From Oscillospiraceae bacterium (GTDB lineage Bacteria > Bacillota > Clostridia > Oscillospirales > Oscillospiraceae): a stretch of 61,812 nt of DNA. Each line of letters begins with the position of its first letter. Positions within the stretch are counted from its first letter, which is position 1. Shown piece by piece: positions 15,370 through 21,239 of the stretch. The stretch lies in contig JAAWQM010000009.1 in the NCBI GenBank assembly GCA_022800525.1, positions 1 to 61,812 of the forward strand. The letters run 5' to 3'. Made by a program: the position numbers and the translations under genes. A model generated the notes under the pieces. That model worked only from the letters and a program-made list of their open reading frames with translations. It searched no databases and was not told the origin of the DNA.

Positions 15370-16638
15370 ATGGATATGATGGACAAACTGACAATCCTGA
15401 CCGACGCCGCCAAATACGACGCCGCCTGCACCTCCAGCGGAGCCCGGCGGGGACACAGGGCGGGGCGCATTGGCAACACCTCGTCCTCCATTGCCGGATG
15501 CTGCCACACCTTTTCCGGGGATGGGCGATGTGTGACGCTGCTGAAGGTGCTGATGACCAACTGCTGCGTCTACGACTGCAAGTACTGTGTCAACCGCTGC
15601 TCCAACGACACCCGGCGGGCGGTATTTACCCCGGAGGAGCTGGCGGAGCTGACCATCCAATTCTACCGCAGGAACTACATCGAGGGGCTGTTCCTGTCCT
15701 CCGGAGTGCTGGTCAGCCCTGATTATACCACGGAGCGGATGATCCGCTGCCTGGACTTATTGCGCAATCACTACCGGTTCAACGGCTATATCCACGCCAA
15801 GGCCATCCCGGGAACCAGTCAGGAGCTGGTGACGCAGCTGGGGATGCTGGCGGACCGTCTGAGCGTCAATATCGAGCTGCCGTCGGAGCAGGGACTGACC
15901 GCCCTGGCTCCCAACAAGACCCGGCGGGCGATTTTCAGACCCATGGGGCTGATTACCAATACCTTGCGGGAGAACAGGGAGGAGCTGGTGAAATATCGCC
16001 ACGCGCCCAGGTTCGCTCCTGCGGGGCAGAGTACGCAGATGATTATTGGCGCCACGCCGGACTCCGACCGGCATATCCTGTCGCTGACCCAGGCGCTGTA
16101 CGGCAAGTACGGTCTCAAGCGGGTGTTCTACTCCGCCTATGTGCCGGTGGTGGAGAATACCCTGCTGCCCGCGCTGGACAGCAAGCCTCCGCTGCTGCGG
16201 GAGCACCGGCTGTATCAGGCGGACTGGCTGCTGCGGTTCTATGGCTTCCGGGCGGAGGAGCTGCTGGACAAGGACGAGCCCAATTTCAACCCGCTGGTGG
16301 ACCCGAAATGCAGCTGGGCGCTGAAGCATCTGGAGCTTTTCCCGGTGGAGGTGAATACGGCCAGCCGTGAGGAGCTGCTGCGGGTGCCGGGAATGGGCAC
16401 GGTGTCCGTCAAGCGGATTCTGTATGCCCGGAGAGCGCGGAAGCTGGAGCACGAGGACCTGAAAAAGCTGGGGATTGTGATGAAAAGAGCCCAATATTTC
16501 ATAACCTGCAAAGGGAAAATGCTGGATGGGCTGAAGCTTCAGCCGGACAGCATCCTGCGCAGCTTGATCGCGGCGGAACGCGCAGCGCTGCCGGGTGCGG
16601 AGCTGGAACAGCTCAGCTTGTTTGAAAACGCCGGATGA
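15370..16638 (+). CDS. Putative DNA modification/repair radical SAM protein
   Basis: Radical SAM protein of the family that is linked in many genomes to a uracil-DNA-glycosylase-like partner (TIGR03916 type). The 422 residues carry the cluster motif CVYDCKYC (Cys66, Cys70, Cys73), early conserved RIGNTSSSIAGCCHTF, and a C-terminal helix-hairpin-helix (VEVNTASREELLRVPGMG) that fits DNA binding. GGAGG eight bases before the ATG sets the start. The expected partner is the second gene downstream. The chemistry on DNA is not established for this family. Confidence 0.9.
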   Translation: MDMMDKLTILTDAAKYDAACTSSGARRGHRAGRIGNTSSSIAGCCHTFSGDGRCVTLLKVLMTNCCVYDCKYCVNRCSNDTRRAVFTPEELAELTIQFYRRNYIEGLFLSSGVLVSPDYTTERMIRCLDLLRNHYRFNGYIHAKAIPGTSQELVTQLGMLADRLSVNIELPSEQGLTALAPNKTRRAIFRPMGLITNTLRENREELVKYRHAPRFAPAGQSTQMIIGATPDSDRHILSLTQALYGKYGLKRVFYSAYVPVVENTLLPALDSKPPLLREHRLYQADWLLRFYGFRAEELLDKDEPNFNPLVDPKCSWALKHLELFPVEVNTASREELLRVPGMGTVSVKRILYARRARKLEHEDLKKLGIVMKRAQYFITCKGKMLDGLKLQPDSILRSLIAAERAALPGAELEQLSLFENAG

Positions 16639-16666
16639 GTATGAAGAAAGCGAGTGATACAAAACC

Positions 16667-17065
16667 ATGAAGGAGATAGAGAGCAGAATCCGCGCCCTGT
16701 GGCAGGCAATCGCGGAGCAGGATGAGGAGAAGCTGATGCGGTTTTTCACGCCGGACGCGCAAATTCTGTGGCCCAATACCGATGAGCAGTTTGACCTGAC
16801 GGGCTATCTGCGGGCCAACTGTGACTATCCCGGCAGCTGGAGCGGGAAGGTGGAGAGGATTGCGCTGGATGGAAGCTATTCCGTGGCGAAGGTCTGGCCA
16901 ACGGAGGGGGCGGCTTCCCGCTCAGTGACGTTTTATCAGTGGAGAAACGGAAAAATCGAACGGATGGTGGAATACTGGGGCGATGTGGGGCCTGCGCCGG
17001 AGTGGAGAAGGAGACTGGCGCTGTGCTCCCGGGGGATGGACAATGGAAGTGATCTACCGCTATGA
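16667..17065 (+). CDS. SnoaL/NTF2-like protein
   Basis: A 132-residue single-domain protein of the SnoaL-like NTF2 fold: IRALWQAIAEQDEEKLMRFF at the start, then DAQILWPNTDEQFDLTGYL and SVTFYQWRNGKIERMVEYWGD, the cone-forming sheet. Many such proteins bind small ligands, and most in bacteria have no known function. It lies between the two members of the radical SAM/DUF4130 pair and overlaps the second by 23 bases, so it belongs to the same operon; its link to DNA repair is inferred from position only. Confidence 0.75.
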   Translation: MKEIESRIRALWQAIAEQDEEKLMRFFTPDAQILWPNTDEQFDLTGYLRANCDYPGSWSGKVERIALDGSYSVAKVWPTEGAASRSVTFYQWRNGKIERMVEYWGDVGPAPEWRRRLALCSRGMDNGSDLPL

Positions 17066-17831
17066 CGGGAGCTTTGAGGGCTTCCTCTGCTGTGTTTTTG
17101 ACAGCTATGTGAACAAGGAGTATCCCGCCGCGTTCCAGGATGAGGCGCACCTGGAAAATTCATTCTTTCCAGCCCGCTGGATAGGGACGGATCTCCGCCA
17201 CGCGCGGAGGGTGCTGGTCAGCCTGGGGAAGATCGATCCTTACGCCAAGGAGCTGGTGGTCAAGGGATTTCTGACCTGCGCGCCGGAACGGGAGAAGATT
17301 ATCTACCAGTTTATCCATACCCTTTACATCGTGGGAAAACCCCTGCTGCGCAGGCTCAGCGACGAGGCGGTATGGCCGCTGCTGAAGGCCGTGCGGCATC
17401 TGGATGGAGAGGTCCATCTGCTCAAGGGGTTCACCCGCTTTTCTGAGTTCGAGGGAATGCTGGCGGGGGAGGTCCGGCCCAGGAACCGGGTGCTGCCCCT
17501 GCTTCGGCCACATTTCTGCGACCGAATGTATAATGAGGTGTTCCTGCTCTACGACCGGAACCACCATGAGGCGCTGGTCCACCGTCCTGGGCAGTGGGCG
17601 ATTCTTCCTCTGGAGGAGTTCAGGATGGCTGCGCCCTCCGCACAGGAGGCGCAGTACCGCCGCCTATGGAAGCAGTTTTATGACACTGTGGAGATCAAGG
17701 AGCGGCACAACCCCCGCAAACGGATGAGCAGTATGCCCAAGCGGTACTGGGAGACCATGACGGAGTTCCAGGATGAGGCGTATTTCCTGGCGGGGACGGA
17801 GGGGCTTCCGGAGGGCGGAACACCCGGATGA
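17043..17831 (+). CDS. TIGR03915/DUF4130 putative DNA repair protein
   Basis: Partner of the radical SAM protein upstream. The 262 residues begin YRYDGSFEGFLCCVFDSYV, the conserved start of the family. LVKGFLTCAPEREKI-like sequence and HLLKGFTRFSEFEG are in the middle, and NPRKRMSSMPKRYWETMTEF at the end is highly characteristic. Other members carry a uracil-DNA glycosylase domain after this part; here the protein stops at the DUF4130 unit. The ATG was chosen inside the end of the SnoaL-like gene; an earlier start would add sequence with no family resemblance. Confidence 0.88.
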   Translation: MEVIYRYDGSFEGFLCCVFDSYVNKEYPAAFQDEAHLENSFFPARWIGTDLRHARRVLVSLGKIDPYAKELVVKGFLTCAPEREKIIYQFIHTLYIVGKPLLRRLSDEAVWPLLKAVRHLDGEVHLLKGFTRFSEFEGMLAGEVRPRNRVLPLLRPHFCDRMYNEVFLLYDRNHHEALVHRPGQWAILPLEEFRMAAPSAQEAQYRRLWKQFYDTVEIKERHNPRKRMSSMPKRYWETMTEFQDEAYFLAGTEGLPEGGTPG

Positions 17832-17943
17832 AGTTCAGGCGGGGATCGATGCCCAGCGGTTTTCCGGTTGAGATATGATTGATGGAAAAATTCAAAATGG
17901 ACAGCGGGCCGCTGTCCACAATTTGATATTGCTATCGTATAAA

Positions 17944-17990
17944 TCAGCCGCCCGAACCGCTGAAGCCGTTGCAGCGGTTCGGGCGGCTGA
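17944..17990. terminator. Large stem-loop between convergent operons
   Basis: A 19-pair perfect stem (TCAGCCGCCCGAACCGCTG and its complement) with a nine-base loop. Neither side has a full T run, but its position 16 bases from the end of the DsbA-like gene fits a terminator for that gene or for both sides. Confidence 0.72.
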
Positions 17991-18006
17991 TACCCTTAAC
18001 TTTCAA

Positions 18007-18612
18007 TCACTCCGCAGCATGAGCCAGCAGCCAGTCCTTCAGCTCCTGGACCGACTGCGCGCCGCCTTCCAGACGGTTCTCCCCAAGGAAGGCTGTGGGC
18101 ACAACCTGTATCTTCAGGTCCTCCTTCGCATGGCGGACGGCCTCCTGCTCCTCATCAGCCCAGCGGCCGCTCTCCAGCGCCCCCCGGAACGCCGTCTGGT
18201 CCAGCCCCGCCTCTGCGGCGAGGGACGCCAGCTCCTCCAGATCCCCGATGTCCCGCTCCTCCTCGAAGTAGGCGCGGAAGATCCGGTAGCAGTAGGCCTC
18301 CTCCAGCCCCTGCTCCCTGGCGAAGTAAAGCCCCTGGAACGCCAGCCGCGTATAGGGCCGTGGCACCACGTTGGGCGGCAGGCACATGTTCAAGCCGACC
18401 TGGCGGCACAGCGGCTCCAGCTCCTCGGCGTAACGCTTTCTGCGCTCGGGGTCGTTGTAGGTGTCCACCCGGGGCTTCGGCGGCTCAGTCAGCTCGAAGG
18501 GGAGATATTCGATCTCAATCTCCAGCTCGGGACGCAACTGGCCGATCATCGCCTCCAGGACGTAGCAGTAGGGACAGACAAAATCTGACGCGATCTTCAG
18601 GTGGATAGACAT
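18007..18612 (-). CDS. DsbA-family (FrnE-like) oxidoreductase
   Basis: Thioredoxin-fold protein of 201 residues. The active-site motif CPYC (Cys13, Cys16) sits at the start of helix 1 after KIASDFV, and the cis-proline loop is VVPTAF near residue 172. There is no signal peptide, so it is a cytoplasmic FrnE-type enzyme rather than a secreted DsbA. It lies 25 bases after the peroxiredoxin gene on the same strand, which suggests a joint role in thiol and oxidative stress. Confidence 0.88.
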   Translation of the reverse strand: MSIHLKIASDFVCPYCYVLEAMIGQLRPELEIEIEYLPFELTEPPKPRVDTYNDPERRKRYAEELEPLCRQVGLNMCLPPNVVPRPYTRLAFQGLYFAREQGLEEAYCYRIFRAYFEEERDIGDLEELASLAAEAGLDQTAFRGALESGRWADEEQEAVRHAKEDLKIQVVPTAFLGENRLEGGAQSVQELKDWLLAHAAE

Positions 18613-18637
18613 GCTTCGCTCCTCACTTCCTCATTCA

Positions 18638-19096
18638 TCAGCCCCGCAGGTAAGCCAGAATCTCTGCCGCGTTGGTGTCCGGCTTGACCTTGGGCATGAC
18701 TTTTTCAATGATTCCCGCTTCGTCAATGACAAAGGTGCTGCGCACAACTCCCATGCTCACCTTACCGTAATTCTTCTTCTCCTGCCAGACGCCATACGAC
18801 TGGATCGCGGACAGCTCTGGGTCGGACAGCAGGATAAAGGGCAGTCCGTTCTTCTCCGCGAATTTCTGGTGGGAGGCGGCGGAGTCTTTGCTCACGCCGA
18901 TGACCACCGCGTCCAGGTTCCAGAATTCCTCATAGGCCGCCGCGAACGCGCAGGCCTGCCGGGTGCAGCCCGGAGTGTTGTCGCGGGGATAAAAATAGAG
19001 GATGACCTTCCTCCCGGTAAAATCGGAGAGGGACACCGGATTCCCGTCCTTGTCCGGCAGAGTGAAGGCCGGGGCTTTTGCGCCAACTTCCAACAT
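18638..19096 (-). CDS. bcp: Thioredoxin-dependent peroxiredoxin, Bcp/PrxQ type
   Basis: Reduces hydrogen and lipid peroxides using thioredoxin. In 152 residues it shows the PrxQ layout: APAFTLPDKDGNPVSLSDF, then FYPRDNTPGCTRQAC with peroxidatic Cys44 and resolving Cys49 five residues on, and VVRSTFVIDEAG. The start is fixed by AAGGAGG nine bases before the ATG. It is the first gene of a two-gene unit with the DsbA-like protein. Confidence 0.93.
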   Translation of the reverse strand: MLEVGAKAPAFTLPDKDGNPVSLSDFTGRKVILYFYPRDNTPGCTRQACAFAAAYEEFWNLDAVVIGVSKDSAASHQKFAEKNGLPFILLSDPELSAIQSYGVWQEKKNYGKVSMGVVRSTFVIDEAGIIEKVMPKVKPDTNAAEILAYLRG

Positions 19097-19249
19097 TTGT
19101 AAATTCCTCCTTGAAATGGGGTTTGCTCCAGTATAGCACACCATACCCTCTGCATTCAAGTCTATCATACACTTTGTTTCATGGATTTCTGCATTTTATC
19201 CCACGGAAATTATTAGCTGCTTCCAGCTTTCGGTCTGCACCCAAAACCA

Positions 19250-19321
19250 AACCGGGAGGGACTGTCAAGGTTGGCGCTGAAAGCGCCATGCACTTCAACC
19301 TTGACGGCCCCGGCTGGGTTT
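19250..19321. repeat. Cruciform-type inverted repeat
   Basis: Nested pairing: outer AACCGGG against CCCGGCTGGGTT, middle GTCAAGGTTG (19264-19273) against CAACCTTGAC (19296-19305), and inner GGCGCT/AGCGCC. It is not followed by a T run. The multi-arm shape is typical of small dispersed intergenic elements. Confidence 0.5.
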
Positions 19322-19346
19322 GCTATCTCTCTGATAAACTTCGAGT

Positions 19347-19871
19347 TTATATGAGTGGCTTTATCATTATGATACCGTGATAATTTTTCCCATAGCAGTT
19401 TGGGATAAAACCCGTTGGGGAAAAACCGTACTGTACAAAATAGTCAAAATGCTTTCTGCCATACGATTTTAATTCCTTTAATTCCTCCGAGTAATTCTGA
19501 ATTGGCCTACCATGGCATGACATATCAGTTGAGCCTATGACATACTTCAAGTTCCGATATCCTTTTTCCCTTGCGTGTTCCTCGGCTTGTCTCAACAGCG
19601 GTTCTAACTGTTCTTCCATCACAAAAATTCCATTTTCATCATATCCAAGGCACTCTATTGTCAAATAAGAATATCCTTCATATTCAGCACACAAAATCCA
19701 GCCTTTAGGGTTTGCTTTCTCCCCAATATACCAGCCGATTAAATTCGCAAGCAAAGATACATCTTGCAACTGCTGACTTGCTCCCGCAAAATCCCACCAG
19801 TCTGGTTTTATAGCAGACATTAACTTTGCAACAGCACAAGCATTTGATTTATTGATTCTGTATATTCCCAC
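19347..19871 (-). CDS. GNAT-like acetyltransferase, AT-rich
   Basis: Probable acetyltransferase of 174 residues: MGIYRINKSNACAVAKLMS, a strand with GWILCAEYEGYSYLTIECLGY, helix LLRQAEEHAREKGYRNLKYV and the end HFDYFVQYGFSPTGFIPN, which fit a GNAT fold with a weak acetyl-CoA loop. The GTG start was chosen because GGAGG sits exactly seven bases before it; ATG codons farther upstream lack such a site and run into the tRNA terminator. The gene is clearly AT-richer than its neighbours and lies next to a tRNA gene, both signs of acquisition by transfer. Confidence 0.72.
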   Translation of the reverse strand: MGIYRINKSNACAVAKLMSAIKPDWWDFAGASQQLQDVSLLANLIGWYIGEKANPKGWILCAEYEGYSYLTIECLGYDENGIFVMEEQLEPLLRQAEEHAREKGYRNLKYVIGSTDMSCHGRPIQNYSEELKELKSYGRKHFDYFVQYGFSPTGFIPNCYGKNYHGIIMIKPLI

Positions 19872-19919
19872 GATTGTTCCTCCAAATTCCATGGGTGCGC
19901 TCGTACTGCTCAAAGAAAA

Positions 19920-19964
19920 CCAATAATCCGAACCCATTCCCTGTTGGAAACAGGTTCGGATTAT
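19920..19964 (-). terminator. Terminator of the tRNA-Leu gene
   Basis: On the minus strand AATCCGAACC pairs with GGTTCGGATT (a long stem with an extra small hairpin TGTTTCCAACA in the loop), followed by ATTGGTTTTCTTT. It begins eight bases after the CCA end of the tRNA. Confidence 0.85.
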
Positions 19965-19971
19965 ATGGATT

Positions 19972-20056
19972 TGGTGTGGGTAGTGGGGGTCGAACCCACA
20001 CGCCTCGCGGCACAGGAACCTAAATCCTGCACGTCTGCCAATTCCGCCATACCCAC
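19972..20056 (-). tRNA. tRNA-Leu (anticodon TAG)
   Basis: Acceptor arm GTGGGTA pairs with TACCCAC, the discriminator is A and the CCA end is encoded. The anticodon stem CAGGA/TCCTG holds the loop TTTAGGT with TAG in the centre. A long variable arm (GCCGCGAGGC) marks a class II tRNA, and GTGGGTTCGACCCCCAC is the T arm. All features agree with leucine, reading CUA. Confidence 0.95.
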
Positions 20057-20188
20057 ATATTTCAAGCGTATTATACTCGCTGAAGAAAGATTTGTAAAGA
20101 GGCAATTCGACGAACCCAGGAAAATCAATTTCCGGAAACGGGCCCTACAAGGCGAAAACTGATTTCCCTGCCGCTGGGAAGAAAATCA

Positions 20189-20216
20189 TTGACAACCCCG
20201 GAAAATCTGCTATAAT
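20189..20216 (+). promoter_or_regulatory. Promoter of the T-box leader
   Basis: Perfect TTGACA and perfect TATAAT separated by 16 bases, seven bases before the start of the folded leader. Confidence 0.85.
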
Positions 20217-20222
20217 ACAATC

Positions 20223-20440
20223 CAGAAATGCAATGAGGAAACGAGCGTCAGTGCGGCGGCCCAAGCGAGTGGGGGAGAGTGCAAGCCCTGCGGCACGACC
20301 CCTGACGCAGCCACTTCCGAGCGGGCGGCGACGAGCCGCACGGTCTGGCCCCCGTTACCGGGCCGGTGAGACGGCCCGCAAGGGGCAAATTAGGGTGGTA
20401 CCGCGAGACCTTCGCCCCTATGTGGTGGCGAGGGTTTTTC
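20223..20440 (+). promoter_or_regulatory. T-box riboswitch, probably alanine-specific
   Basis: tRNA-sensing leader. The T-box itself AGGGTGGTACCGCG is at 20392-20405. The terminator CCTTCGCC/GGCGAGG with TTTTTC follows at 20408-20440. Stem I starts with GAGGAAACGAG; its GCGTCAG pairs with CTGACGC, and the 3' side then reads GCAGCC, two alanine codons next to each other, so the specifier is probably alanine. The next gene on this strand is a lipoprotein; alaS lies 800 bases farther on. The specifier assignment is by position and needs a structural model. Confidence 0.88.
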
Positions 20441-20485
20441 TTTTCGCCCGAAAAGGGAGGAAGTGAGAAGGATTTGAGACAAAAA

Positions 20486-20887
20486 ATGCGCTCCGCCGCC
20501 GCGTTGGCGCTGCTGCTCCTGCTGCTGTGCGGATGCCAGGGAAAGCCCTTGCCTGCAGGCATGGACGAGGAGACGCTGCTCCAGCACGGCAGGGAAGTGA
20601 TTGCCCTGCTGACAAGCGGGGACTATGGCGCGGTCTGGGAGCGAATGCGTGAGGACGTGGCGGCGAACGTTACGGCGGAAACCATCTGGAACCTGGTCCT
20701 GACCAATACGGAGGATGCGGGCGTTTACAAGGAGATCGACAGCGCCATGGCGACTGGCCAGTCCACCAATGGGGAAAGCTATGGCGTGGCGGTGTTCTAC
20801 TGCAAGTACGCCAAGCAGAACGTCCTCTTCCGGCTGGCGTTCGATACCAACTATGAGTTGATCGGGATGGAGGTCAGGAAGCCGTAG
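20486..20887 (+). CDS. Small lipoprotein (DUF3887-like)
   Basis: The 133 residues start with a lipoprotein signal (MRSAAALALLLLLLCGCQG), with the lipobox LCGC and the second Cys as the likely lipidated residue. The mature part (EETLLQHGREVIALLTSGDY, VWERMREDVAANVTAETI) resembles DUF3887, a small fold of unknown role found in exported proteins. The start could also be the TTG four codons upstream; neither has an ideal ribosome site. It is the first gene behind the T-box, which is odd for a lipoprotein. Confidence 0.78.
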   Translation: MRSAAALALLLLLLCGCQGKPLPAGMDEETLLQHGREVIALLTSGDYGAVWERMREDVAANVTAETIWNLVLTNTEDAGVYKEIDSAMATGQSTNGESYGVAVFYCKYAKQNVLFRLAFDTNYELIGMEVRKP

Positions 20888-20892
20888 GAGAC

Positions 20893-21129
20893 CTATCGGT
20901 ATGAAAATTCCCAGGCAATCCGCATCCCCATTTCCATACCCAGAGTGAAGCTCTCCCGGCAGCGGCGGGAGCGAAGGCTGGTAAGGCGGCCGGCAAGATC
21001 CAGTTTTTGTTCGTCCGACAGAGAGATGCTTTCTGCCAGCTCATCCAGGCTTTTTCGCTCGGATTCCCTGAGCAGCCATAGTAAGTTGTGAACGTGGCTG
21101 GTGAAATGATCTGTATATGTGTCAGTCAT
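20893..21129 (-). CDS. Small hypothetical protein (78 aa)
   Basis: Not recognised. A helical, charged protein (RESERKSLDELAESISLSDE, then RRCRESFTLGMEMGMRIAWE). The F-x-L-G-x-x-x-G pattern near the end resembles that of the small protein at 5508-5726. AGAGG lies seven bases before the ATG, and a TATAAT stands about 40 bases upstream on the same strand. It ends five bases from the convergent lipoprotein gene and separates it from alaS. Confidence 0.68.
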   Translation of the reverse strand: MTDTYTDHFTSHVHNLLWLLRESERKSLDELAESISLSDEQKLDLAGRLTSLRSRRCRESFTLGMEMGMRIAWEFSYR

Positions 21130-21190
21130 ATTGAAACCTCTTTTGAACAGCTTTTTATGTCGTGTTCCTATTATACACTCCATTACTTTG

Positions 21191-21219
21191 TTGTGTCGAT
21201 AAGAATAAAAATTGATAAT
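21191..21219 (+). promoter_or_regulatory. Probable promoter directly before alaS
   Basis: TTGTGT, 17 bases, GATAAT, with only about 15 bases left for a leader. If real, alaS can be transcribed without passing the T-box. Confidence 0.55.
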
Positions 21220-21239
21220 ATAAAAGGAGTAACACCCCC

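Noticed and set aside
19872-20105. N-terminal extension of the AT-rich GNAT gene to an ATG at 20105 or 19937
   Set aside because: It would run through the tRNA-Leu gene and its terminator. The GTG at 19871 has GGAGG at ideal distance.
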